Source of the DNA: Flavipsychrobacter sp.
Lineage (GTDB): Bacteria > Bacteroidota > Bacteroidia > Chitinophagales > Chitinophagaceae
DNA: 62,500 bases
Assembly: GCA_041392855.1 (NCBI GenBank)
Contig: JAWKLD010000001.1
Coordinates: 1-62,500 of the forward strand
Direction of reading: 5' to 3'
Under the pieces are notes generated by a model. The model was given only the letters and a program-made list of their open reading frames with translations, searched no databases and was not told the DNA's origin. The stretch's first letter is position 1. Each line of letters opens with the position of its first letter. The translations under genes were made by a program, and so were the position numbers. Shown piece by piece: positions 1 through 7,448 of the stretch.

Positions 1-98
1 CAAGGCGTGCAAGTCTGGTACTCAAATAAAGGCCAATATTGACTTCCCTTTTAAGTTCAGTGCATATTTTAGTGCATAATGAAATGAGTTAAAACAAA
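1..98. other. Left edge, non-coding or gene tail
   Basis: Frame 1 is open from the window edge to a TGA at 40-42 and would encode a 13-residue tail (QGVQVWYSNKGQY). This could be the C-terminus of a gene lying outside the window, but nothing in it is diagnostic. Downstream, the octamer AGTGCATA occurs twice, at 59-66 and 71-78, separated by TTTT. I see no further gene before the terminator that follows tRNA-Leu. Confidence 0.25.
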
Positions 99-126
99 AA
101 GCAGCTACGTTTATACGTAACTGCTT
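99..126 (-). terminator. Intrinsic terminator of tRNA-Leu/hscB
   Basis: AAGCAG-C-TACGT and ACGTA-A-CTGCTT form a stem around a TTAT loop. Read on the minus strand, the stem is followed by a run of Ts (AAAAA and AAAAC on the plus strand just left of it). It lies 11 bases beyond the 3' end of the minus-strand tRNA-Leu, so it would end transcripts running through hscB and the tRNA. Confidence 0.7.
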
Positions 127-137
127 GGTAATCAGAG

Positions 138-221
138 TGCCCAGAGGGGGAATCGAACCCCCACTCCCTTTCGAGAACCAGATTTTGAGTCTGGCGCGTC
201 TACCAGTTCCGCCACCAGGGC
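138..221 (-). tRNA. tRNA-Leu (anticodon CAA)
   Basis: The minus strand folds as a long-variable-arm (class II) tRNA. The acceptor starts GCCCTGG, the D arm contains GGTAGACGC, the anticodon stem is CCAGA/TCTGG with loop CTCAAAA, and the T arm contains GGTTCGATTCC. The 7-base loop puts CAA at positions 34-36, which reads the Leu codon UUG. The acceptor stem has one U-U mismatch at pair 5:68 and one G-U pair. CCA is not encoded; the discriminator is A. It sits only 11 bases after the hscB stop on the same strand, so read-through from hscB is likely. Confidence 0.93.
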
Positions 222-232
222 AAAAAGCGCTA

Positions 233-763
233 TTAGCGGGTTGCAAATGTATTCATTCTTTCCTGAATACGCAACAGGTATTTTTTTCTAAAATATAGGT
301 CTTTTACTTGTGCCAATAGGGAAAGATCTCCTTTGTAAGCCGTGTATTGGTCAAATAATGGTAGTAGGGTGTTGTTGATCTCCTTTATCGCCGTATTGTA
401 TGCGTTTGTAGCTTGTTCTTCCAGTGTTTTGTCATCAGCATCCATCTCCCATTCACTTACGGTTTCGTTGAGCTCCATCATCTCCATAAGGAAATCTGAT
501 GGCAGTTGATATTTCTCTTCTTCCTCTAATTGGTTGTTTGTTCTTAATATATATGCAGTGCGCTTATCTTCATCGGTAAGCGTTTTATAGGCATCGTTAT
601 TCAGTGCCGACATTTTGAGCGCTTCAGCTTTAGTGTCATCATCAGCTAGAGAAAATCTATCAGGGTGGTACTGGCGGCTTAATTCATAAAACTTCTTTTT
701 CACTAAAGCTTCATCGATGTTAAAGCTTTCTTCTATGCCGTATAATTCAAAATAGTTTACCAT
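233..763 (-). CDS. hscB: Fe-S assembly co-chaperone HscB-like J-protein
   Basis: This 176-residue protein has an N-terminal J domain (about residues 1-75) with the HPD tripeptide at 33-35, which stimulates the ATPase of an Hsp70 partner. A helical HscB C-terminal domain follows (about 90-170), including the family-typical stretch LPSDFLMEMMELNE. In characterised systems HscB presents the IscU scaffold to the Hsp70 HscA in the cytoplasm. No isc genes or hscA lie nearby; the neighbours are tRNA-Leu downstream and a divergent lysine-forming dehydrogenase-like gene. A near-consensus -7 element (CATCTTTG on the minus strand, 768-775) lies almost on the ATG, suggesting a leaderless transcript. The family call is secure; which Hsp70 it serves is unknown. 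Confidence 0.88.
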   Translation of the reverse strand: MVNYFELYGIEESFNIDEALVKKKFYELSRQYHPDRFSLADDDTKAEALKMSALNNDAYKTLTDEDKRTAYILRTNNQLEEEEKYQLPSDFLMEMMELNETVSEWEMDADDKTLEEQATNAYNTAIKEINNTLLPLFDQYTAYKGDLSLLAQVKDLYFRKKYLLRIQERMNTFATR

Positions 764-782
764 TTGGCAAAGATGGTTATCT

Positions 783-790
783 TATATTTG
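783..790 (+). promoter_or_regulatory. Promoter -7 element (TATATTTG)
   Basis: TATATTTG matches the Bacteroidota -7 consensus TAnnTTTG exactly. It sits 17 bases before the ATG at 808, so the leader would be only about 11 bases. A TTTG at 763-766 could serve as the -33 element, with a somewhat short 16-base spacer, and it overlaps the start codon of the divergent hscB. Confidence 0.55.
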
Positions 791-807
791 ATTGCAAAAT
801 TTAGGAC

Positions 808-2013
808 ATGGTAAGAATAGGATTAATAAAGGAACGAAAAACTCCGGAAGATTACAGGGTAGCATTAACGCCTGTTCAGGCAGCGTACATTAATAAAACC
901 TACGAAGGAGTAGAGGTAGTTGTTGAACCATCGTCAACAAGGTGCTTTCGAGATGAGGAGTATGCAGCAGAGGGGATAAAATTGGTTGAAGATCTCAGTG
1001 ATTGCGATATTTTGCTTGGTGTAAAGGAGGTGCCTATTGATCACTTAATACCTAATAAAACCTATTGCTTTTTCTCTCATACTAAAAAAATGCAACCTTA
1101 TAATAAACCGCTCATGAAGGCGCTTATTGAGAAGAAGATCAGCATGGTAGATTATGAATGTCTTACCCATAAAGATGAACAGCGCATATTAGGTTTTGGT
1201 TTGTTTGCAGGAATTGTTGGAGCACATAATGGTTTGCTTACTTATGGTAAGAAACATGAGCTTTTTGAATTACCTCCAGCAAATTCCGTGGAAGATTTCC
1301 AAGCCTTGATACATGCTTATAGAAAACAAAGACTACCTAATATAAAAATCGCTGTTACAGGGTCGGGTAGAGTAGCCGCAGGTATTGTAGAGGTGATGAC
1401 CAATTTAGATATCGAGTCCGTGGAACCTGAAGATTACTTAACACACCAGTATGATTACCCAGTATATACACATTTAAAAGGTAGTGCACTGTATGCCAGA
1501 AAGGATAATGGCCTCTATTATAGAGATGGTTTTCATGCCAACCCTGAGGCGTACAAATGTTTATTTGGTAACTATATTGCCCAAACGGATATTTTGATGA
1601 ATGGTATATACTGGGATGAGGATATTGATCGTCTTTTTGAGAAAAAAGATATACGAAGGAAAGACTGGCGTATAAGTGTTATTGCAGATATTACATGTGA
1701 TATTGATGGGTCAGTACCTATAAATGTAGGAGCTTCAACAATTGATGATCCGGTATATGGTATTGATAGGGACAGCCTAGAAAAAGTAGCACCTTTTCAG
1801 AATACAAAAGATACCATAGATGTAATGGCTGTTGATAATTTGCCTAACGAGCTACCAAGAGACGCATCCCATTATTTTGGGGCACATATCGAAAAGTTCG
1901 TATTGAAAGAGCTGTTGAGTAATAATAGCGATATCATCAATCGTGCTACAATATGTAAAGGTGGTAAATTGACCAGAGACTACGAGTATTTGAGTGATTA
2001 CGCTTATAGTTAA
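808..2013 (+). CDS. Saccharopine dehydrogenase-like (LYS1/AlaDH fold) oxidoreductase
   Basis: 401 residues. The N-terminus (RIGLIKERKTPEDYRVALTP) is the hallmark of the alanine dehydrogenase / transhydrogenase / lysine-forming saccharopine dehydrogenase fold. The Rossmann dinucleotide-binding loop is seen at residues 184-191 (TGSGRVAA). The C-terminal part (ADITCDIDGSVPIN, then DNLPNELPRDAS) resembles yeast LYS1-type enzymes more than classical alanine dehydrogenase. The reaction would be NAD(P)-linked formation or cleavage of a secondary amine such as saccharopine, but the substrate cannot be fixed from sequence. The gene stands alone, divergent from hscB, and its stop overlaps the stop of the convergent epimerase by 4 bases. 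Confidence 0.75.
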   Translation: MVRIGLIKERKTPEDYRVALTPVQAAYINKTYEGVEVVVEPSSTRCFRDEEYAAEGIKLVEDLSDCDILLGVKEVPIDHLIPNKTYCFFSHTKKMQPYNKPLMKALIEKKISMVDYECLTHKDEQRILGFGLFAGIVGAHNGLLTYGKKHELFELPPANSVEDFQALIHAYRKQRLPNIKIAVTGSGRVAAGIVEVMTNLDIESVEPEDYLTHQYDYPVYTHLKGSALYARKDNGLYYRDGFHANPEAYKCLFGNYIAQTDILMNGIYWDEDIDRLFEKKDIRRKDWRISVIADITCDIDGSVPINVGASTIDDPVYGIDRDSLEKVAPFQNTKDTIDVMAVDNLPNELPRDASHYFGAHIEKFVLKELLSNNSDIINRATICKGGKLTRDYEYLSDYAYS

Positions 2014-2924
2014 TGTAGAAGATCATTTATAGCGTTGGCAAGTACAGGGTATTGAAATTGAAATCCTGCTTGTTCTATTTTTTCAGAGCTAGCAGTACAG
2101 CTTTTTAGTATTTCAATACTCATTTCACCCAGCATTAGTTTTAAAACAAAGCTTGGAACAGGTACAGGTATTTTTATGCCTCCTTTTATTTGGGCAATGG
2201 TTTTCATGAGCTCCTTGTTGCTGGCAGGGTTAGGAGCTACTCCGTTATATATACCACTCATGTTGTCTGTTTCAATAGCAAATGTGAAAAGCGAGGCAAG
2301 ATCCTGTACGTGTATCCAACTAATTATTTGTTTTCCCGAACCTAATATGGGTACAATCCCAAATTTTGTTGGCTTTTCAAACTCTTTAAATGCTCCTGCT
2401 TCCTTTCCTAAAACGATCCCTATTCTAATGATTACAGTTCTAAATTTATCGGAAGCTGTTTTTGATGCGGTTTCCCATTGATAGCATGTATTTCCTAAGA
2501 AGTCGTTATAGTATTGGTCTGTTTCTTTAAAAGGTTGATCAGTCCTGTCTGGCCCATAATATCCTGTAGCAGAGGCAGCAATAAAACTATTACAGTTAAT
2601 AGCATATTGCTTTAATTGTTTTACAAGAAAGTTTGTGGCATCTACACGACTGGATACGATCACTTTCTTGCGATCATTAGTCCAGCGTTTGTCTGCTACT
2701 CCTGCACCTGCTAAGTGTATTACAGAGTTTAATTTGGGTAAAATATCTATATCAATTTCTTCATTTGATGGATTCCAGTAAGCATATTCTACTCCTTGTT
2801 CATTAGTTTTTTTATTAGGGTTTCTTGTAAATATCACAACCTCATGCCCTTTCTTGATGAGCATTGTCTTTAAATGCTGCCCCACAAAGCCTGTTCCTCC
2901 TGTTATACCTATAATTTGTTGCAT
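2010..2924 (-). CDS. TIGR01777-family NAD-dependent epimerase (YfcH-like)
   Basis: This 304-residue extended short-chain dehydrogenase has the nucleotide-binding motif GITGGTGFVG at residues 6-15. The YFYG-type catalytic segment appears as ASATGYYGPD, and the family-specific VIHLAGAGVADKRW follows the first Rossmann half. The C-terminus (LGEMSIEILKSCTASSEKIEQAGF) matches the DUF1731 tail of YfcH/SDR39U1 proteins. The natural substrate of this family is not established. It is a monocistronic gene whose 3' end overlaps the convergent upstream gene. Confidence 0.85.
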   Translation of the reverse strand: MQQIIGITGGTGFVGQHLKTMLIKKGHEVVIFTRNPNKKTNEQGVEYAYWNPSNEEIDIDILPKLNSVIHLAGAGVADKRWTNDRKKVIVSSRVDATNFLVKQLKQYAINCNSFIAASATGYYGPDRTDQPFKETDQYYNDFLGNTCYQWETASKTASDKFRTVIIRIGIVLGKEAGAFKEFEKPTKFGIVPILGSGKQIISWIHVQDLASLFTFAIETDNMSGIYNGVAPNPASNKELMKTIAQIKGGIKIPVPVPSFVLKLMLGEMSIEILKSCTASSEKIEQAGFQFQYPVLANAINDLLH

Positions 2925-3046
2925 TTTGCTCTTTTTCAGCTTAGTTATGATATATATTAAATGATTTTAATCTTATGCTGTATAATAATATTGTATTTTA
3001 AACAATAAAGCCTTTTTATCTACGTTTAATATCCAAATGTTCATCT

Positions 3047-3244
3047 ATGAAGAAAACTTTACTCAAGAAAATTACTATCAAAGACGCGCAAGAAACCGAG
3101 ATGTTTGATCCTGACCGACACGAAAATGTCAAGCTTTCAGATTTAATAATAGAAATGAATGATGTGCTAAAAGAAGCCGCATCCGATCTATTACAACCAC
3201 GTAGTCAATCTGTAAAGAACATTTTGAAAAAAGCATTACGCTAA
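3047..3244 (+). CDS. Small conserved-looking hypothetical protein
   Basis: 65 residues, very rich in Lys near both ends, with no Cys and no membrane segment. The centre (KLSDLIIEMNDVLKEAASDLL) reads as an amphipathic helix that could mediate protein-protein contact. I do not recognise a family. In favour of a real gene: the frame starts after a 120-base intergenic gap, the composition is protein-like, and it stops 9 bases into the tail of the convergent phosphoesterase, a pattern seen at other convergent pairs here. Confidence 0.55.
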   Translation: MKKTLLKKITIKDAQETEMFDPDRHENVKLSDLIIEMNDVLKEAASDLLQPRSQSVKNILKKALR

Positions 3245-4492
3245 TTCAATAACGGTTATTTCTGGTAATATACCCAGCCTACCTGGGTATCCAAGAAAGC
3301 CAAACCCTCTATTTACATATAGGTGTTGTGCGCCTTTTTGGTACAATCCAGCCCAGTTTTTGTAAATATATTTTACAGGACTCCATTTTAGTCCCGGTAT
3401 CTCTATGCCAAATTGCATGCCATGAGTATGACCGCTTAGTGTGAGGTCTATATCTTGATAATCTTTTATCACCTCTGCATCCCAGTGCGAGGGGTCGTGA
3501 GAGAGAAGTACTTTAAATGGTATATCTTTTTCTTTCAAACCAGCATAAGCATTGCTCATACTACCATATTTAGGGAAACCAGCTTTTGCTCCCCAGTTTT
3601 CTATGCCGATTACTGCTATTTTATCATTTCCTTTCTCTATCTCCACATGTTCATTCATGAGCAAGCGCCAGCCCATTTTGTCATGCGTTTCCTTTAGTTG
3701 TTCTAAATTTTGTCTTTTAGCATCGTCGCTAGGCCATGTTACGTAGTCGCCATAGTCATGGTTGCCTAGTGTAGAATATACACCTAAAGGGGCAGTTAGT
3801 TGAGAGAATAAGTGTGTGTAAGGTTGTATCTCCTCAGCTTTGTTATTTACTAAGTCGCCGGTAAAAAAGATAATGTCAGGCTCTTCATGCATCACTTTTT
3901 CTACACCTCTACTTACCGCATGTTCGTTATCAAAACTGCCTGAGTGTATGTCCGATATTTGAACAATTTTCAATCCCTTGAAGGATGCAGGCAGGTTGGC
4001 AAATTTGAGTTTAACTCGATGAACTTTATAGTTGTAGCGATTGGTAATACCATATAAAAAAGCCCCTACAGCTGTGCCTCCTAATATTAGTGCCGTTCGT
4101 TTGAAAAATGTAGAACGGGAAATACCATTCGATTTAGCGATCTCATCTGTAACATCGGGAGTAGTGGGATTGTATATATAGTTGATAACCCACATGCATA
4201 TTCTGCGTACATCGTCAAGCATCATTACTGTGGCTGCCAGTATTTTAGCTACCCACAAGCCCATGGTGAATGCTATGATCAAGTTCTTTGCCATAGGTGG
4301 CATTGCGTCCCAGTTTAATGATCTCATTAAAATAAAGCTGGTCCAAGTAAAAAGGGTGACAGCAATATAGGAGGTGTATATGATAGCCTTCCAAGGGTTA
4401 GCCATGGGTTTAGCTATCGAACGTATTAAAATAAAGCTGTAAAACTCTGCCAATAATACTATCGTAAGGAAAATGAGAAAACGTGTACGCAT
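3236..4492 (-). CDS. Membrane-anchored calcineurin-like metallophosphoesterase
   Basis: 418 residues. The first 110 or so residues hold three to four hydrophobic segments, and another lies near residue 135 (ALILGGTAVGAFLYG). The C-terminal 260 residues form the phosphoesterase domain with its metal-binding motifs in order: QISDIHSG, FTGDLVNN, LGNHDYGDY, LSHDPSHW and LSGHTHGMQFG. This is the YkuE-like branch, in which characterised members hydrolyse phosphate esters or lipid-linked pyrophosphates (such as UDP-diacylglucosamine) at the membrane; the substrate here is unknown. It is followed upstream on the same strand by a flavin reductase gene 10 bases away, so the two are probably cotranscribed. 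Confidence 0.88.
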   Translation of the reverse strand: MRTRFLIFLTIVLLAEFYSFILIRSIAKPMANPWKAIIYTSYIAVTLFTWTSFILMRSLNWDAMPPMAKNLIIAFTMGLWVAKILAATVMMLDDVRRICMWVINYIYNPTTPDVTDEIAKSNGISRSTFFKRTALILGGTAVGAFLYGITNRYNYKVHRVKLKFANLPASFKGLKIVQISDIHSGSFDNEHAVSRGVEKVMHEEPDIIFFTGDLVNNKAEEIQPYTHLFSQLTAPLGVYSTLGNHDYGDYVTWPSDDAKRQNLEQLKETHDKMGWRLLMNEHVEIEKGNDKIAVIGIENWGAKAGFPKYGSMSNAYAGLKEKDIPFKVLLSHDPSHWDAEVIKDYQDIDLTLSGHTHGMQFGIEIPGLKWSPVKYIYKNWAGLYQKGAQHLYVNRGFGFLGYPGRLGILPEITVIELA

Positions 4493-4502
4493 CTGTTTGA
4501 GC

Positions 4503-5003
4503 TTAGAAGGCTAGAAATTCATTTATTTGTTCATTGATCACTTTTTCGGTCTCTCTTTTTAGTATTCTCCCTTTCTTGTTTATTTCTTCGTTGATACGGC
4601 TAAGCGGTATCTTGTTGTAGTGTACATTCATTTTTACATAATGCAGAATGTTGGTCATATGTTCCATACCGCGAAGATTACCTGCTCTACCATCAGCAAC
4701 ACCTACTAATAGCGCCTTTTTATGCCACCAGCATTTTTTGATGTCACTATTATCGATCATTACTTTCAGAATGCCGGGGAAACTGCCATTGTATTCCGGC
4801 ATTACAAAGACGAATTTATTGGAAGGTATTAATAGGTTCTGCTCTATGTTGAGCAGGTCGTGACCACGTTCCCAAACAGCTTTCCCCTCTAGGGATAAAA
4901 GTTGCACATCATTGGTATGCTTGGCTATGCAGCTGTGATAATGTTTGGCAACACGTAGTGTCATACTGTCGACCCTGCTTGTGCCTGATATTACTGTAAT
5001 CAT
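4503..5003 (-). CDS. NADPH-dependent FMN reductase family protein
   Basis: 166 residues with a flavodoxin-like fold. The N-terminal phosphate-binding loop reads ITVISGTSRVDSMTLRVA, and the flavin-contacting motif is MPEYNGSFPGILKVMIDN. Such proteins bind FMN and reduce quinones, azo compounds or metals using NAD(P)H in the cytoplasm; the substrate is not predictable here. It lies first in a probable two-gene unit with the phosphoesterase. TATCTTTA on the minus strand (5012-5019) lies 8 bases before the ATG, which would make the mRNA nearly leaderless. Confidence 0.85.
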   Translation of the reverse strand: MITVISGTSRVDSMTLRVAKHYHSCIAKHTNDVQLLSLEGKAVWERGHDLLNIEQNLLIPSNKFVFVMPEYNGSFPGILKVMIDNSDIKKCWWHKKALLVGVADGRAGNLRGMEHMTNILHYVKMNVHYNKIPLSRINEEINKKGRILKRETEKVINEQINEFLAF

Positions 5004-5011
5004 AATTTGTG

Positions 5012-5019
5012 TAAAGATA
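5012..5019 (-). promoter_or_regulatory. Candidate -7 element (TATCTTTA)
   Basis: One mismatch to TAnnTTTG, located 8 bases upstream of the flavin reductase ATG. No clear TTTG -33 element is present at the usual distance, so confidence is moderate. Confidence 0.4.
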
Positions 5020-5252
5020 AGCCCTTTGCCAAGGAAACCTTATTAGGAATGTTAAACTATTGATTGGAAAAACTGATGATACAGTACCTGCTCCTAAATT
5101 GTTCCGATTTGTTACAAATTTCACCTCATGATTTTGTAACATTTTGTATGCTATATGTTGATGAAACTTCATAGGATAGAGTGGTTTAAGGGTAGGTGTC
5201 ATTTTATGAAATACTAATTGCTATATAGTAGTTTTATTATAGCAAATATACG

Positions 5253-5771
5253 CTATTTTAATGATTTGTTCAGCATTGATAATGACTGTAAATAGTCGGT
5301 ATCAAACTCGATTGCTCTTATCTCTTTCAGGTTAATTAATTCTTCATCCTCATCCCATCTGCCGTCAATGTCTATTGATTGTAACGCCAGTTGTCCGTTG
5401 GATATAGAGCGTACAATACCTACATAGCAACTATCTTCTTGAGTCGCTAACTGTATAGAAAATAGCTGATACTCTTTAGATAAATGATTAAGTATTGTTT
5501 CTACATCATCTAAAGAGAGTGTAGGCAAGTTTTTGTCTATGCCTTTCATTTTAAAAACTTTTTCCACCAACTCTTCCATCTCGTCTTTTTTATAGCCATC
5601 TAAGTTTTGATGGTTGACAATTATATAACCATCATGCATATAATCGTTAGGATTTTTGGCGAGTAGGGTCCAGTCTTCGTTATAGTCTATCACCATGCCC
5701 GATATGGGCTCTTCCCAATCGTTGTATTTGATAGAGATGACCTCATTAATAAAAGTTTTCGCTGTATTCAT
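5253..5771 (-). CDS. Hypothetical acidic protein, possibly two small beta-barrels
   Basis: 172 residues, acidic, cytosolic (no signal or membrane segment). I do not recognise a family. Two segments look alike in layout: residues about 20-60 (GMVIDYNEDWTLLAK ... DGYIIVNHQNL) and about 115-160 (GIVRSISNGQLALQSIDIDG ... LKEIRAIEF). Each resembles an SH3/Sm-like strand pattern ending in a regulator-like loop, separated by a helical stretch. Divergent from the PLP decarboxylase with only 60 bases between the two start codons. It may be an immunity-like or regulatory adaptor, but this is speculation. Confidence 0.7.
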   Translation of the reverse strand: MNTAKTFINEVISIKYNDWEEPISGMVIDYNEDWTLLAKNPNDYMHDGYIIVNHQNLDGYKKDEMEELVEKVFKMKGIDKNLPTLSLDDVETILNHLSKEYQLFSIQLATQEDSCYVGIVRSISNGQLALQSIDIDGRWDEDEELINLKEIRAIEFDTDYLQSLSMLNKSLK

Positions 5772-5776
5772 AAGTA

Positions 5777-5784
5777 TAAAGATA
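5777..5784 (-). promoter_or_regulatory. Candidate -7 element for the 172-residue gene
   Basis: TATCTTTA on the minus strand lies 5 bases from the ATG at 5771, one mismatch from TAnnTTTG. Initiation about 7 bases downstream would fall on the start codon, giving a leaderless mRNA. Confidence 0.4.
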
Positions 5785-5815
5785 GGCTTAGTAGAAATCT
5801 GTTTCAGCTCTTTGC

Positions 5816-5823
5816 TACATTTG
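5816..5823 (+). promoter_or_regulatory. Promoter -7 element (TACATTTG), near-leaderless
   Basis: Exact TAnnTTTG match, ending 8 bases before the ATG at 5832. Transcription starting about 7 bases after the element would leave at most one or two leader bases. The -33 region is weak. Confidence 0.5.
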
Positions 5824-5831
5824 TTTCTGTT

Positions 5832-7274
5832 ATGAGTGCAGATTTACTACAACAGATAAGAGCACTGGAAAAAGCATCGAGTGTGCTAGATCCGGATGCT
5901 GCAAAGCGAGAAGAGGTTTTGGCTACCACCAAAGCTTATGGCGATCAGTTTTTGAGTAGGGTAACGACCACTCCTACTTTTATACAGGAAGGCTATGATG
6001 ATGATGCTTTGGGTAGTACAGATTTTAATAGTAGTACGGGTATAAAAAAGGTTGTCGATCTTTTAGAGCAGCATATGGAGCACCCTGGTATCAATACTGC
6101 CTCGGGTGGGCACTTAGGTTATATACCAGGAGGAGGATTGTATGCTGCTGCTATTGGCGATTATCTGGCCGATGTGACCAATAAATATGCAGGTGTTTTT
6201 TATGCTTCACCGGGAGCGGTACGCATAGAGAACTCATTGATAGAATGGACGGGCAAGTTGGTAGGGTATGAGCAAGGGTTTGGCGGCAACCTTACCTCTG
6301 GCGGGAGTATTGCCAACCTAATAGCTGTGACAACAGCACGTGATGCTAAGGGCATCAAAGCCAAAGATTTTCATAGAACGGTTATCTACACTACACAGCA
6401 AGCGCACCATTGTGTAGATAAAGCCATCATTATAGCTGGGTTGAGGGAGTGTGTGGTAAGGCAAGTGCCAATGGACAAGGCGTATCGTATGGATGTAGCC
6501 GCCTTGCAGGAGCAAATAAATATAGATGTGAACATGGGGTTGCAGCCCTTTATGGTGATTGCCAATGCAGGCAGTACCGATGTAGGAGCAATAGACCCTT
6601 TGATGGCGATAAGTGAAGCGGCACGAAAGAATAATTTGTGGTTTCATGTAGATGGGGCCTATGGAGGGTATTTCTTGCTATTGGAAGAGCAAAAGGCAAA
6701 AATGGATGGCATACAATATGCGGATAGCATTGTGTTAGACCCACATAAGGGTATGTTCTTGCCTTATGGTACTGGTATTGTGCTCATAAAAGAGATGCAG
6801 CATCTAAAAAATGCCTTTGCCTACGAGGCCAACTATATGCAGGATACCAATGGTTATGACAGTCAGCTGTCGCCTGCAGAAGTATCGCCCGAGTTGAGTA
6901 AGCATTTCAGAGGGCTGCGCATGTGGTTGCCCTTAAAGCTGTATGGAGAACAAGCGTTTAAAGACTGCCTGCAAGAAAAGGTGTTACTGACCAAGTATTT
7001 TTGCCAAAGAGTACAGGAAATAGGTTTTGAGCTCTGCAATGACCCTGAGCTAACCGTGGTCACCTATCGCTATGTGCCTAAGGCTGGGGATGTCAATGAA
7101 TTCAATAAAAAATTACTAGAACTGATGCATAAAGATGGTAGAGTGTTTATTTCATCTACCAACGTAGGAGGCAAATATGTGTTGCGTTTTGCCTGCTTGT
7201 CTTTCCGAACCCATGTGGAGCATGTGGATGTGTTGATAGATATGTTGGAAAAAGGAGTAAGTCAGCTGGCTTAG
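5832..7274 (+). CDS. Group II PLP-dependent amino acid decarboxylase
   Basis: 480 residues. The pyridoxal-phosphate decarboxylase fold is marked by TSGGSIANLIA (phosphate binding), WFHVDGAYGGYF (Asp contacting the pyridine ring) and VLDPHKGMFLPYG, whose Lys306 should form the Schiff base. The family decarboxylates aromatic amino acids, glutamate, aspartate or diaminobutyrate to the amine; the substrate here cannot be assigned from sequence. Length is normal for the family. It is a single gene divergent from an unknown gene and followed by the origin-like intergenic region. G+C at third codon positions looks higher in the middle of this gene than in its neighbours. Confidence 0.88.
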   Translation: MSADLLQQIRALEKASSVLDPDAAKREEVLATTKAYGDQFLSRVTTTPTFIQEGYDDDALGSTDFNSSTGIKKVVDLLEQHMEHPGINTASGGHLGYIPGGGLYAAAIGDYLADVTNKYAGVFYASPGAVRIENSLIEWTGKLVGYEQGFGGNLTSGGSIANLIAVTTARDAKGIKAKDFHRTVIYTTQQAHHCVDKAIIIAGLRECVVRQVPMDKAYRMDVAALQEQINIDVNMGLQPFMVIANAGSTDVGAIDPLMAISEAARKNNLWFHVDGAYGGYFLLLEEQKAKMDGIQYADSIVLDPHKGMFLPYGTGIVLIKEMQHLKNAFAYEANYMQDTNGYDSQLSPAEVSPELSKHFRGLRMWLPLKLYGEQAFKDCLQEKVLLTKYFCQRVQEIGFELCNDPELTVVTYRYVPKAGDVNEFNKKLLELMHKDGRVFISSTNVGGKYVLRFACLSFRTHVEHVDVLIDMLEKGVSQLA

Positions 7275-7293
7275 TTTTACTTAAGCTATTGAA

Positions 7294-7399
7294 AATCAGT
7301 TTATATTTAATATTTATTAATAAAACATCTGCATAACTACTGGATAACCTATGTCTTATCCACATTCTGCGTGGAACTGTTCCATTTATCGCGTGGAAC
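7294..7399. other. Candidate oriC / partition site (AT-rich tract, DnaA boxes, ParB-like half-sites)
   Basis: An A+T-only tract (about 7300-7324) is followed by a perfect DnaA box TTATCCACA at 7356-7364. Two 7/9 matches lie on the opposite strand at 7328-7336 and 7339-7347, 11 bases apart (one helical turn). Next come GCGTGGAAC at 7369-7377 and again at 7391-7399, and GTTCCA at 7379-7384; these match halves of the parS palindrome (GTTCCAC/GTGGAAC) but are arranged apart. The region lies two genes upstream of parA-parB. This is the composition expected of a chromosomal origin, but no dnaA is in the window, so it remains a candidate. Confidence 0.5.
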
Positions 7400-7401
7400 G
7401 T

Positions 7402-7409
7402 TAACTTTG
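7402..7409 (+). promoter_or_regulatory. Promoter -7 element (TAACTTTG) of UPF0173-parA-parB
   Basis: Exact TAnnTTTG match, 40 bases before the ATG at 7449. The second GCGTGGAAC half-site (7391-7399) sits immediately upstream, between the expected -33 and -7 elements. That placement would allow ParB or another factor to repress the promoter. Confidence 0.6.
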
Positions 7410-7448
7410 TATAGCACAGGATATTGAAAAATATAAGGTGAGATCTAT

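Noticed and set aside
1..137. Possible integration site or integrase tail beside tRNA-Leu
   Set aside because: No repeat of the tRNA 3' end, no integrase motif and no mobile genes are visible in the window.
5004..5252. Minus-strand frame in the gap before the 172-residue gene
   Set aside because: It overlaps the flavin reductase start, has no domain and no promoter; the gap holds only A/T-rich sequence and a weak inverted repeat (GCTATA/TATAGC) without a T-run.
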